DNA of 64,000 nt from Dyadobacter chenhuakuii (GTDB lineage Bacteria > Bacteroidota > Bacteroidia > Cytophagales > Spirosomataceae), in contig NZ_CP098805.1 of assembly GCF_023821985.2 (NCBI RefSeq), positions 3,410,001-3,474,000 on the forward strand. Direction: 5' to 3'. The notes beneath the pieces were generated by a model, which worked only from the letters and a program-made list of their open reading frames with translations, did not search any database and was not told the DNA's origin. Positions 7,956 through 17,290 of this stretch are shown here, one piece after another. Position 1 is the first letter of the stretch. Each line of letters starts with the position of its first letter. Made by a program: the position numbers and the translations under genes.

Positions 7956-9838
7956 TATTTGATAACGTCTACTTCAAGTGAACTGGCTGCGCTGGCCTGA
8001 TGATAAATAGTCTGCTTTGCGCTGATAAAATCGAATGCCTCAGCCTTGTAAATGTTCTCCACGTATTTCTGCGGATTGCGGTCGAAAAGCGGGAATGCTG
8101 TGCTTTGTACCTGGACCATAATGCGATGGCCCTTTTTGAATGTATGCAAAACATCCTGCAAGCGGAATTTAATGTCCGTCATTTTGCCGGCCACCAGTGC
8201 TTCCGGCTTTTCAAAACTGTTCCGGAATCTCGATCTCATGATTTCGCTTCGCACCATTTGCTGGTAACCTGCCAGAACGGTTGTTGGATTGGGTAGATAT
8301 GCGTGATTTTTCTCGTCGCCAGGATACACGTCGATTAGTTTTACAAAAAAATCGGCGTCGGTTCCGGTGGTGCTGATCTTTAATAATGCTGTAATCTCAC
8401 CTCCTAATGTAATGTCATTTTCCAGCACATCTGTTTGAAAAACAAGCACATCCGGTCGTGTGGAAGCGAAACGCTGGTCTTCCGACATATATTCAAATGG
8501 CGTAAAGCCAGACATTTGCTTGTAATTGGCCGTATAAGGAACCGGTTTGGCCGGATCGCTCACATATTCACTCACCGATTTGGCTTGTGCGGGCTCTTTG
8601 AAATCCAGCTTACCACTTTCGTGGAAATATAGTTTGCGTTTTTCAACAGCCGCGACAGGCCACTTGTCGAATGTTTGCCAGGCTTTTTTACCTGTATCGA
8701 ACATATAAGCCTCCGGCAAGCCCGTTTTCCCATCGCCCGATTCTTTCAGGAAATGTTTGAAAAATTTCGCCTCAATGTTGTTTTGATAAAAAGTGGCAAT
8801 GCTATCGCCGAAATAAATGTCATTGTGCAATGTATGGCCGGTTTCCCTGCTCCATCTTCCATGCCCGAACGGTCCGACAACAATCGTATTATAAGTAGAA
8901 GGATTGTTTTTCTCAATCGTTTTGTAAGTGTTCAAAGGACCATAAAGATCTTCTGCATCAAACCAGCCGCCAACCGTCATGAAGGCATGCTTGATGTTTT
9001 TCAAATGCGGCAGAATGTCTCTTTTTTGCCAGAACTCGTCCTTGTTAGGATGATTAACTGTTTCCTGCCAATAGAAATTTTTTGAATAATATTTATCAAA
9101 ATTTTTGAGAGGGCCCATATTCAGGTTGAATGTGTAACCATCAGGCTTGGCTTCGAACATATCTCCCGCAAACCAGGAAGATGTCGTTGGCTTGGGCGGT
9201 TTAATCCCAAAAACCGGAAATGTGAGGTAATAGCCTTGTGTGAATGCACCATTATGGTGAAAATCGTCAAAAAAGAAGTCGGCGATGGGCGCTTGCGGCG
9301 ATGATGCCTTTAACGCAGGGTGCTCGGAAAGTGCGCTCGCTGTGGTGTAAAATCCGGGATAGGAAATGCCCCACTGGCCTACCTTACCGTTGTTATTTGG
9401 AATGTTTTTGAGCAGCCATTCGATCGTGTCATAAGTGTCTGATGCTTCGTCTACATCTGTCTTTCCTTTCTTCTGTGCAATGTGCGGCGTCATGTTGGTC
9501 CACTCGCCTTCGCTCATGTAGCGGCCGCGCACATCCTGGTATACGAAAATAAATTTATCACGCATTAATGCCGGACTCGGCCCAATTCTCGGCGGATAAT
9601 TGTCCGGCCCGTAAGGCGCAACGCTGTAACATGTGCGCTGCATTAAGAAAGGATATTTCTTCTGTGCCGAGGCGTCTTTCGGGCTGTAAACGATCGTGTG
9701 CAATTTCACGCCGTCCCGAACCGCGATGTCATATTCGGCTTTGGTGTAGTTTTCCCGGATGAATTTCTCATCCCCATTCTGCGCATTTGCAACAGTAATA
9801 ACGAGCATCAGAACGACGCTTAATAAAGTTTTAAGCAT
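7955..9838 (-). CDS. Secreted CocE/NonD-type hydrolase (S15 X-Pro dipeptidyl-peptidase family)
   Basis: 627 residues with a signal peptide (MLKTLLSVVLMLVITVANAQ). The alpha/beta hydrolase domain carries the nucleophile Ser159 in GQWGISYPG, an Asp in VGGWFDAED and a His in GPFGHGRW. The last 200 or so residues form the jelly-roll X-Pro C-terminal domain (DADFFVKLIDVYPG, GHRIMVQVQSTAFP). Family members are X-Pro dipeptidyl peptidases, cocaine esterases, glutaryl-7-ACA acylases and alpha-amino-acid ester hydrolases. Pairing with a prolyl oligopeptidase favours peptide degradation, but ester hydrolysis is possible. First gene of the coupled pair. Confidence 0.9.
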   Translation of the reverse strand: MLKTLLSVVLMLVITVANAQNGDEKFIRENYTKAEYDIAVRDGVKLHTIVYSPKDASAQKKYPFLMQRTCYSVAPYGPDNYPPRIGPSPALMRDKFIFVYQDVRGRYMSEGEWTNMTPHIAQKKGKTDVDEASDTYDTIEWLLKNIPNNNGKVGQWGISYPGFYTTASALSEHPALKASSPQAPIADFFFDDFHHNGAFTQGYYLTFPVFGIKPPKPTTSSWFAGDMFEAKPDGYTFNLNMGPLKNFDKYYSKNFYWQETVNHPNKDEFWQKRDILPHLKNIKHAFMTVGGWFDAEDLYGPLNTYKTIEKNNPSTYNTIVVGPFGHGRWSRETGHTLHNDIYFGDSIATFYQNNIEAKFFKHFLKESGDGKTGLPEAYMFDTGKKAWQTFDKWPVAAVEKRKLYFHESGKLDFKEPAQAKSVSEYVSDPAKPVPYTANYKQMSGFTPFEYMSEDQRFASTRPDVLVFQTDVLENDITLGGEITALLKISTTGTDADFFVKLIDVYPGDEKNHAYLPNPTTVLAGYQQMVRSEIMRSRFRNSFEKPEALVAGKMTDIKFRLQDVLHTFKKGHRIMVQVQSTAFPLFDRNPQKYVENIYKAEAFDFISAKQTIYHQASAASSLEVDVIK

Positions 9839-9847
9839 GGCTTTGGT

Positions 9848-10765
9848 TTATTTTCTTTTGTAAAAATTCAAAGTGACGCTGGCAGCATTGGATTTTTCAC
9901 TGATCGTATAAAATCCTTTTCCATCGGCATCCATACAAACGGCCTCTCCTTGCGGTTCCAGCGCGACCAGCAATTGCTTTGTAGCGGATTGAGTCAATGT
10001 TTGCCCCACAGATTCTCCTGCCTTTATTTTCCAATAATATACAGCAAGATAAGTTCTGATGAGGATTTCGCTGCCATCTTTGGAAATATTTCCAGCCGTA
10101 GCTAATCCTACGCCAGGCACCGTTCCTACTTTTTCGGCAACAATTGTTTGCGTTGTAGACTGCGGAAAGGCAAGTTTATAAATTCCGGTGTTCTGCCCTT
10201 CTTTTGATATAACAAAAAGGTCCTTGGTGGTCGGGTCCAGCATTAATGCCTCTGCATCTCTGGTTCCGTCCGGATAACTGAATGTGATCTTTTCCAATTT
10301 TGTTTCGTCAAAATTCGCATTTGCATCACTCACTTCCGGAACCCTGTAAATCACACCAACCTGGCTTTTGGGCTCATTGTTGTTTCCAATATCACCAATG
10401 TAAAGATAATTAACACCTGCATTCGGACCGGGGCCTATCTCCACATCCTCCCAATCCCGGTTAGCAGCACCTGGAACCTTCATTTCCTTTATATTTTTCC
10501 CGTCTGCACTTAACAGATACAACGAGCTTGGCTGGCCTGAATCCTGGTTGATCCAAAAATTTCCTGGCATGCTGTAACTCGGGACAATGCCGGATGCTTC
10601 GTCAATAATGCCGGGGGTAATTGCCACTTTCTGAGGCGTCATATCGAAATCGGCGGCGGTCGTAGGGTTTGTAGTGGGGTCGGTATCGCAGGAACAGTTC
10701 ACACAAAAAATAATGGATGATAAAACCACTCCTGCTTGTCTGCTCAGCCTTTTATATAATTTCAT
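9848..10765 (-). CDS. Putative lipoprotein with a beta-propeller-like fold
   Basis: 305 residues from the ATG at 10765 (a GTG at 10774 would add three). The N-terminus is a lipoprotein signal: charged KLYKRLSRQ, a hydrophobic core, and a cysteine-containing end (NCSCD), so membrane anchoring is likely. The body contains repeated beta-rich segments (WINQDSGQPSSLYLLSADG, NRDWEDVEIG, YLYIGDIGNN, DAEALMLDP, DLFVISKEG, QGEAVCMDADGKGFYTISE), as in six-bladed propellers of the NHL/SdiA-regulated or phytase-like type. No catalytic motif is recognised. It lies 10 bp upstream of the S15 hydrolase gene and is probably the first gene of that operon. Confidence 0.72.
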   Translation of the reverse strand: MKLYKRLSRQAGVVLSSIIFCVNCSCDTDPTTNPTTAADFDMTPQKVAITPGIIDEASGIVPSYSMPGNFWINQDSGQPSSLYLLSADGKNIKEMKVPGAANRDWEDVEIGPGPNAGVNYLYIGDIGNNNEPKSQVGVIYRVPEVSDANANFDETKLEKITFSYPDGTRDAEALMLDPTTKDLFVISKEGQNTGIYKLAFPQSTTQTIVAEKVGTVPGVGLATAGNISKDGSEILIRTYLAVYYWKIKAGESVGQTLTQSATKQLLVALEPQGEAVCMDADGKGFYTISEKSNAASVTLNFYKRK

Positions 10766-10800
10766 AAAAAACACTTCATGTTAGATTTGCTAAAAATACG

Positions 10801-10808
10801 TACTTTTG
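10801..10808 (+). promoter_or_regulatory. Candidate -7 element of the aspS promoter
   Basis: TACTTTTG matches the Bacteroidota -7 consensus TAnnTTTG and lies 50 bp before the aspS start. No good -33 TTG is seen at the expected distance. Confidence 0.45.
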
Positions 10809-10857
10809 CGGCATTTATTATCAGGCAGTTTCACTATATCAGTATTAAAAAAGTTAT

Positions 10858-12615
10858 ATGTTACGTACCCATACCTGTGGAGAGTTAAGCTTAGAACATG
10901 TAAATCAAGAAGTTGTATTGTGTGGCTGGGTTCAGCGTGTCCGTGATAAGGGCGGCATGATCTGGCTTGATTTGCGTGACCGCTACGGACTAACTCAGCT
11001 TCTTTTTGAAGAGGGAAAAACACAGGCTGATGTGCTTGAAATCGCGCGCTCATTGGGCCGCGAATTCGTTATTTCAGCAAAAGGCCAGGTAATTGAAAGG
11101 CTTTCTAAAAACGATAAAATTGCCACAGGCGCTATTGAAATCCGTGTTTCTGAGCTTAATATTCTGAATCCGGCCAAGTTGCCCCCTTTCCTTATTGAGG
11201 ATGAAACGGATGGCGGCGACGATATCCGGATGAAATACAGATATCTGGATTTGAGAAGAAATAATGTTCGTAAAAATCTGCAATTAAGGCATCAGGTTGC
11301 GCGTCATACACGTGCATATCTGGACGACCTGGACTTTATAGAAGTTGAAACACCCGTATTAATAAAATCCACACCGGAAGGCGCGCGTGATTTCGTCGTG
11401 CCGAGCCGCATGAACCCGGGTGAATTTTACGCGCTGCCGCAATCTCCGCAAACATTCAAGCAATTGCTCATGGTAGCAGGTTTCGACCGTTACTATCAGA
11501 TCGTTAAATGTTTCCGGGACGAGGATTTACGTGCCGACCGTCAGCCTGAATTTACGCAGATAGACTGTGAAATGTCGTTTGTGACGCAGGAAGACGTGCT
11601 CAATACATTTGAAGGACTTATCCGTAACCTGTTTGCGAAAGTAAAAGGACTAGACTTGCCGGAGGTTCCGCGCATGACTTATGCGGATGCAATGCGCCTT
11701 TACGGCTCAGACAAGCCGGATATCCGGTTTGATATGCAGTTTGTTGAATTAAAAGGAGCTTCGCAGGATCTTACTTCGGGCAAAGGTTTCGGTGTTTTCG
11801 ACGATGCCGAGTTGGTGGTGGGCATCTGCGCACCGGATAGCGCCGTATATACCCGCAAGCAGATGGACGAGCTGACGGACTGGTTGAAACGTCCGCAAAT
11901 CGGAGCCAAAGGCTTGATCTATGTACGTTATAATACCGATGGTTCACTGAAATCGTCCGTTGACAAATTCTACGCCGAAGAGGATATTAAGAAATGGGCT
12001 GAGGCGTTTAATGCTAAGCCAGGAGATTTAATTTTGATCCTTTCAGGCGCAGCAGACAAAGCGCGCAAGCAATTGAATGAGCTTCGCCTTGAAATGGGAA
12101 CGAGGCTGGGATTGAGAAAACCGGATGAATACAGAGCATTATGGGTGCTGGATTTCCCGCTTTTGGAATATGGAGAAGCTGAAAATCGCTGGTTTGCCAT
12201 GCACCATCCGTTTACCAGTCCGAAGCCGGAGGATATTGCGTTACTGGACGGGAACTTAGGAGCGGTTCGGGCCAATGCATACGATATGGTAATCAATGGC
12301 GTTGAAGTTGGCGGAGGTTCTGTAAGGATTTTTGAAAAAGAGCTTCAAAAGCAAATGTTCGGAATTCTTGGCTTTACCGAGGAAGAGGCTCAGGAGCAAT
12401 TCGGATTTCTAATGAATGCATTTGAGTTCGGCGCTCCTCCCCACGCTGGGATTGCGTTTGGATTCGACCGTCTGTGTTCCATCTTTGGCGGAGCGGACTC
12501 TATCAGGGACTTCATCGCGTTTCCAAAGAATAATTCAGGGCGTGATGTGATGATTGATTCACCCTCTGTTATATCCGACGCACAATTGAAAGAATTGGCG
12601 ATTAAAGTAGAATAG
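10858..12615 (+). CDS. aspS: Aspartate--tRNA ligase
   Basis: Charges tRNA-Asp. The 585-residue bacterial-type class II enzyme has an N-terminal OB-fold anticodon-binding domain (residues 1-105; [16 protein letters not shown]), motif 2 [16 protein letters not shown], an inserted GAD domain (about 280-410) and motif 3 GIAFGFDRL. Monocistronic: a divergent lipoprotein gene lies upstream and a 141-bp gap precedes the capsule locus. The ATG at 10858 gives the standard [10 protein letters not shown] start. Confidence 0.98.
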   Translation: MLRTHTCGELSLEHVNQEVVLCGWVQRVRDKGGMIWLDLRDRYGLTQLLFEEGKTQADVLEIARSLGREFVISAKGQVIERLSKNDKIATGAIEIRVSELNILNPAKLPPFLIEDETDGGDDIRMKYRYLDLRRNNVRKNLQLRHQVARHTRAYLDDLDFIEVETPVLIKSTPEGARDFVVPSRMNPGEFYALPQSPQTFKQLLMVAGFDRYYQIVKCFRDEDLRADRQPEFTQIDCEMSFVTQEDVLNTFEGLIRNLFAKVKGLDLPEVPRMTYADAMRLYGSDKPDIRFDMQFVELKGASQDLTSGKGFGVFDDAELVVGICAPDSAVYTRKQMDELTDWLKRPQIGAKGLIYVRYNTDGSLKSSVDKFYAEEDIKKWAEAFNAKPGDLILILSGAADKARKQLNELRLEMGTRLGLRKPDEYRALWVLDFPLLEYGEAENRWFAMHHPFTSPKPEDIALLDGNLGAVRANAYDMVINGVEVGGGSVRIFEKELQKQMFGILGFTEEEAQEQFGFLMNAFEFGAPPHAGIAFGFDRLCSIFGGADSIRDFIAFPKNNSGRDVMIDSPSVISDAQLKELAIKVE

Positions 12616-12756
12616 TGAAAATATTTATCGGATTAATATATTTTACCGGGGAATTTAGATATTGTAAGATTTCGTAGTTTTACTGCTTGCTTGGTCAAGC
12701 ACCCCGGATCAAATTAAGAAATGCGTACCGACGCGATTTAATATAATTAACACTGC

Positions 12757-15162
12757 ATGCATTATTTATCTAAAACAGTTAACGCCATCCGGATAGCGTT
12801 TTTTATCCTACTGATAAGCACAGTCACTCAAGCCCAGGATCCAGTACCACAGACCCCGACCACTGTACCGGGGCAAACCACCCCGACACCATCAACCGGA
12901 GCGCCCGTTTCCAATTCGCAGGCTGTTGAATTCTATAACCAGGCCAAGCAGTCGGGAATGTCGGATATGGACATTGAAAAGGCAGCATTACAACGCGGTT
13001 ACACGCTGGACGATATCTCTGCCATGCGGAAACGCCTGGAACAGACTTCCAAAGACAACACAAAAAACGACCCTAACAGAGACCAGCTGGACGAAACCCG
13101 GGAGCAGGATGATCTGGACGAGTTGGAAGAAGAAACAAACAACGAAAGAGACACGACTGCTGCTGGCAGAGCGCGGTTGAGAAGACTGGACAGAACATTT
13201 GGCTCTTCGTTTTTCAGAGGAACCTCAACCACATTTGAACCGAATTTACGTATTCCTACGCCAAGAAATTATATACTAGGTCCTGACGACGAGCTTGTTG
13301 TAGACATCTACGGCAATTCAGTAGATAACTTCCGCATGAAGATCAGCCCGGAAGGCACAGTTAAAATGCTGAATCTTGCGCCGGTTTATGTAAATGGATT
13401 GACCATCGAACAGGCTAGCGAAAGGATTATCAACAGACTAAGACAAGCATACTCAACATTAAATCGCCCGGGATCCGGCACCTATTCCACGATTACACTG
13501 GGTAACGTCCGCAGCATCCGGGTTATGATCGCCGGTGAAGTTGTACGACCCGGAACTTACACTGTTTCTTCTTTATCCACTGCCTTCAATGCACTTTACG
13601 TCTCAGGAGGCCCGGGCCGGAATGGTTCTTACCGGAACATTGATATCATTAGAAATAACAAAGTAATCCGTCAGATTGACTTATACCGGTTTCTGATTGA
13701 TGCTGATTTAAGGGATAATATTGCTTTGCAGGACCAGGATATCATTTTGATCCGCCCTTATGAAACCCGACTGGAACTCACCGGTGAAGTTAAGAAAAGT
13801 GGGATTTTTGAAGCCAAAGCAGGCGAAACTGTAAAAGACATCTTGAAATATGCAGGTGGCTTTACGCCTGAGGCATTCACACAATTGATTCAATATCAGA
13901 GAAACACTGGCAACAACTTCATAATTGGAAGCATTGACTCTGCTCAGGTAAATACTTTTATCCCGAAAAATGGGGATATATATAATGTTAAAAGGATTCT
14001 GGAAGTAGTTGCTAACCAAGTTGAAGTACGCGGCGCAGTAACAAGGCCCGGCATATATCCACTGGATGAGCGCACCAAAACGGTTAAAGAATTGATTACG
14101 ATTTCGCAAGGGATCAGTCCACGCGCATTTCTGAACCGCGCACTTCTGGAAAGATCAAGCGGTGACACACAGACCGGGCTTGTTGCCATTGATCTGAGGA
14201 AACTGATGAACAATGAGATTCCGGATATAACCTTGCTTCCTGGTGATATCCTTACCATTAAGTCGGTGGAGGACCTTAAAGAATTTACTTTCCTGTCGGT
14301 TAAAGGATCGGTTATCAATCCGGGTGAATATTATTATTACAAAGATATCACCATCGCGGATTTGATATTCCAGGCAGGCGGCTATACAGAAGGCGGTATC
14401 CCCTACCGTATCGAAGTTTCGCGCAGGGTTAAAAATGATACAACCGGGCTTCCTTCGGACCAAAATGTCCGTATTTTCACATTGGACGTTGCCGATAACC
14501 TGACATTGAATGAGCAGGACCAGAAGTTTACGCTCTACCCTTACGACATTGTCCTGGTGCGTAAATCGCCAAGATATGAGACGCAGAAAACAGTTACGAT
14601 TTTTGGTCAGGTAACCTATCCGGGAACTTACACCATTCTCAACAACTTCGAAAAAATATCGGACCTGTTCCCTAAGGCAGGTGGCATGCGGAAGGAAGCT
14701 TACATAGAAGGAGCGAGGTTTTACCGCAACCGGGAGTTAGTTGCCCTCGACCTAAAAGCTATCATTGAGAAGCCATCTATCCCGGCAAATTTACTTTTGG
14801 CTGATGGAGATACAATTTATATCCCAAAGAAATCGGAAATGGTTAGGATCCAAGGAGGTGTTTATAACCCTTCACTGGTAAACTATGATCCAGGATTCAA
14901 CTTCCATGAATACATTTCGCAGGCCGGTGGATTTGCCGAAAGAGCCCGTAAAAACAGGGTTTACGTATCTTACCCAAATGGTAGGACGCACCGTACAAGT
15001 AAGTTCTTGTTTTTCAGATCCTACCCTAAAGTTCAGCCAGGATCTACGGTTACCGTTCCACTGAAGGAACCGAAACTGGAACAGCCAATGTCGAGAGGAG
15101 AAAGACTGGCGATTATATCCCTGTTTACTACCCTTGCCATCGCTCTCATCCGTATTCTTTAA
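12757..15162 (+). CDS. Outer-membrane polysaccharide export protein (Wza-like, multiple SLBB domains)
   Basis: 801 residues with a signal peptide (cleavage near TQAQ). A Pro/Thr-rich stretch and an acidic, probably coiled segment (residues about 85-140) precede the Poly_export motif YILGPDDELVVDIYG (about 170). Several SLBB domains follow, each opening with the pattern IAGEVVRPGTY, LTGEVKKSGIF, VRGAVTRPGIY, VKGSVINPGEYY, IFGQVTYPGTY. A hydrophobic helix (LAIISLFTTLAIALI) ends the protein. Expected to form the periplasm-to-surface export channel for the polysaccharide made by this locus. First gene of the locus, six bases before the Wzz-like gene. No lipobox is seen, unlike E. coli Wza. Confidence 0.9.
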   Translation: MHYLSKTVNAIRIAFFILLISTVTQAQDPVPQTPTTVPGQTTPTPSTGAPVSNSQAVEFYNQAKQSGMSDMDIEKAALQRGYTLDDISAMRKRLEQTSKDNTKNDPNRDQLDETREQDDLDELEEETNNERDTTAAGRARLRRLDRTFGSSFFRGTSTTFEPNLRIPTPRNYILGPDDELVVDIYGNSVDNFRMKISPEGTVKMLNLAPVYVNGLTIEQASERIINRLRQAYSTLNRPGSGTYSTITLGNVRSIRVMIAGEVVRPGTYTVSSLSTAFNALYVSGGPGRNGSYRNIDIIRNNKVIRQIDLYRFLIDADLRDNIALQDQDIILIRPYETRLELTGEVKKSGIFEAKAGETVKDILKYAGGFTPEAFTQLIQYQRNTGNNFIIGSIDSAQVNTFIPKNGDIYNVKRILEVVANQVEVRGAVTRPGIYPLDERTKTVKELITISQGISPRAFLNRALLERSSGDTQTGLVAIDLRKLMNNEIPDITLLPGDILTIKSVEDLKEFTFLSVKGSVINPGEYYYYKDITIADLIFQAGGYTEGGIPYRIEVSRRVKNDTTGLPSDQNVRIFTLDVADNLTLNEQDQKFTLYPYDIVLVRKSPRYETQKTVTIFGQVTYPGTYTILNNFEKISDLFPKAGGMRKEAYIEGARFYRNRELVALDLKAIIEKPSIPANLLLADGDTIYIPKKSEMVRIQGGVYNPSLVNYDPGFNFHEYISQAGGFAERARKNRVYVSYPNGRTHRTSKFLFFRSYPKVQPGSTVTVPLKEPKLEQPMSRGERLAIISLFTTLAIALIRIL

Positions 15163-15168
15163 GATAGT

Positions 15169-16218
15169 ATGCCTGATATTCAGTTAGAAAAGACAACCGA
15201 TACCGTCGAAATCAGCTTTCTTGAGGTAGTCGGATTCTTCAAAAGATATTTTTTAGTGTTGGTGATTGCTGCCATTGCCTTTGCGGTTCTTGGCGTTGCA
15301 ATCAGTTTCCTGCTACAAAAAAAATATACCGCTCAAACCATATTGCTGCCTGAGTTAGGTTCCAGCAGAAGCAGTTCCTTCTTCAGCATGGCCCTGGGTG
15401 CGGGTTCTGACCCGAGTGGAAAGCTTGTTCCGGAACTTTATCCGAACATCCTCTCAACAGTCCCGTTCGGACAGTATTTATTAAAAGTTCCGGTTACGGA
15501 CCAGGATAATGTTTCCTATCCCTCGCTTGAGAGTTTCATGAAAAGAGATAGTTCGCAAAGCTTTCTATCCCGCCTCATGTCATTTGGAAGGGATAAACCG
15601 AACAAACCTGAGAAAAAGGCTGCAACGAGCAATGAGCGGATCATTTCGTTCACGCCGCAACAGGAAGCAATGGTTAATGCAGCTAAAAGCTACGTTCAAG
15701 CTACGGTTGGGACCAATGACGGAATTATCACTATTGAAAGTGAAATGACCGACCCCGTAGTTGCCGCGATATTGGTTGAAGCCAGCGAAAAATATCTCAT
15801 TGAATACGTGACGAATTATACCGTATCCAAAACAACGCAGCAAGTTGAGTTCCTGCAAAAACGGGTAGAGGAAGCGAAGAAAAGACAGCAGAGCGCAGAA
15901 TATGCCTTGCAAACATATAGAGACACACACAGAAATACGTTCCTGAACGTAGCCAGAATTGAAGAACAGCGATTGCAAGCGGAGTATGTGCTTTCACAAG
16001 CCATATATTCAGATCTATCCAATAAGCTCGAACAGTTCAAAATCCGGGAAAAAGAAGAGAAACCAGTATTTAAAGTGCTTGAACCTGTGCGCGTGCCATT
16101 AGCCAAAAGCAGTCCGAAGCGATTATTTATAGCCATCATTTTCTCCGTCCTTGGCGTATTTATAACGCTCTCTTACATCATATTCTTCAAGGAAAAGCTT
16201 CATAGACATTTTGTGTAA
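15169..16218 (+). CDS. Wzz-type polysaccharide chain-length determinant (no kinase domain)
   Basis: 349 residues with one membrane helix near residues 24-45 (FLVLVIAAIAFAVLGVAISF) and a second at about 320-340, enclosing a periplasmic region with a coiled coil (residues about 215-290; TTQQVEFLQKRVEEAKKRQQ). The PxxSP-like lead to the second helix (PLAKSSPKRLF) is typical of PCP proteins. It stops after the second helix and has no BY-kinase (Wzc) domain. Expected to set polymer length together with the Wzy-like protein. Confidence 0.87.
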   Translation: MPDIQLEKTTDTVEISFLEVVGFFKRYFLVLVIAAIAFAVLGVAISFLLQKKYTAQTILLPELGSSRSSSFFSMALGAGSDPSGKLVPELYPNILSTVPFGQYLLKVPVTDQDNVSYPSLESFMKRDSSQSFLSRLMSFGRDKPNKPEKKAATSNERIISFTPQQEAMVNAAKSYVQATVGTNDGIITIESEMTDPVVAAILVEASEKYLIEYVTNYTVSKTTQQVEFLQKRVEEAKKRQQSAEYALQTYRDTHRNTFLNVARIEEQRLQAEYVLSQAIYSDLSNKLEQFKIREKEEKPVFKVLEPVRVPLAKSSPKRLFIAIIFSVLGVFITLSYIIFFKEKLHRHFV

Positions 16219-16262
16219 TTCATAAATCAATAAGAATAAGTTTAAAACTAAATACAACTAAC

Positions 16263-17279
16263 ATGCTAGATTTGACCGGTAAATCAATACTAATAACAGG
16301 AGGAACTGGTTCTTTAGGTAAAGCATTGACCGAAACGATCTTCAAAAGATGGCCGGGTGTGAAAAGGTTAGTAATCTTTTCAAGGGATGAGCAGAAGCAA
16401 TTCCAGATGGCGCAGGAATACACACCAGAAAAATACCCCCAAATTCGTTTTTTCATTGGTGATGTAAGAGATGAAGAACGTTTAAGAAGAGCTTTCAAAG
16501 GAATCGACTTCGTTATACATGCTGCTGCTATGAAGCATGTGCCTATTGCAGAATACAATCCTTCGGAATGTGTTAAGACTAACATTAACGGAGCGCAAAA
16601 TGTAATTAATGCATCCTTGGACACTGAGGTAAGCCATGTGGTTGCACTGTCAACAGATAAGGCTGCCGCTCCGATCAACCTTTACGGCGCCACAAAACTA
16701 ACGTCCGACAAGCTCTTTATTGCTGCCAATAACATCCGTGGACGTAATCCTATCAAGTTTTCGGTGGTGCGCTACGGTAACGTAATGGGCTCTAACGGTT
16801 CCGTGATTCCTTTTTTCATTAATAAAAAGAAAACCGGTGTATTGCCGATAACAGTTGAAACGATGACCCGCTTCAACATCTCCCTGCAAGGTGGAGTTGA
16901 CATGGTTTTGCATGCATTGGAAACTGCATGGGGAGGCGAACTTTTTGTCCCTAAAATCCCATCTTATAATATTCTGGACATTGCGCAGGCCATTGGCCCC
17001 GAATGTGAGCATCGCGTCATCGGTATACGTCCTGGCGAGAAGATCCACGAGGAAATGATTACAACCTCGGACTCATTCTTTACTTATGATTTAGGTAAGT
17101 ACTATGCCATTGTTCCTCAGACTCCTAACTGGAATTTAGCGGATTTCATTGCACATTTCGATGCAAAGAAAGTGCCTGATGGCTTTTCATATAATTCCGG
17201 AAATAATACAGAGTGGGAAACAGTTGACAGTCTGCGCGCGTTGATTAAGGAGCACGTAGATTCAGATTTTACAGTTTAA
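16263..17279 (+). CDS. pseB: UDP-N-acetylglucosamine 4,6-dehydratase (inverting), pseudaminic acid pathway step 1
   Basis: Makes UDP-2-acetamido-2,6-dideoxy-beta-L-arabino-hexos-4-ulose from UDP-GlcNAc. The 338-residue extended SDR has the NADP loop GGTGSLG (13-19), AAAMKHVPIAEYNP (88-100), the T131-D132-K133 triplet typical of the inverting dehydratases and YGATK (141-145). CapD/FlaA1-type enzymes are related, but the short soluble form and the downstream pseC, pseF, pseG, pseH and pseI homologues fix the assignment. Twelve bases separate it from pseC. Confidence 0.95.
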   Translation: MLDLTGKSILITGGTGSLGKALTETIFKRWPGVKRLVIFSRDEQKQFQMAQEYTPEKYPQIRFFIGDVRDEERLRRAFKGIDFVIHAAAMKHVPIAEYNPSECVKTNINGAQNVINASLDTEVSHVVALSTDKAAAPINLYGATKLTSDKLFIAANNIRGRNPIKFSVVRYGNVMGSNGSVIPFFINKKKTGVLPITVETMTRFNISLQGGVDMVLHALETAWGGELFVPKIPSYNILDIAQAIGPECEHRVIGIRPGEKIHEEMITTSDSFFTYDLGKYYAIVPQTPNWNLADFIAHFDAKKVPDGFSYNSGNNTEWETVDSLRALIKEHVDSDFTV

Positions 17280-17290
17280 TTTTTTCGGGT

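Noticed and set aside
12616..12756. Promoter or terminator in the gap between aspS and the capsule locus
   Set aside because: Only weak AT-rich dyads and a short GCTTG/CAAGC stem are visible, and no TAnnTTTG element; too little to call.
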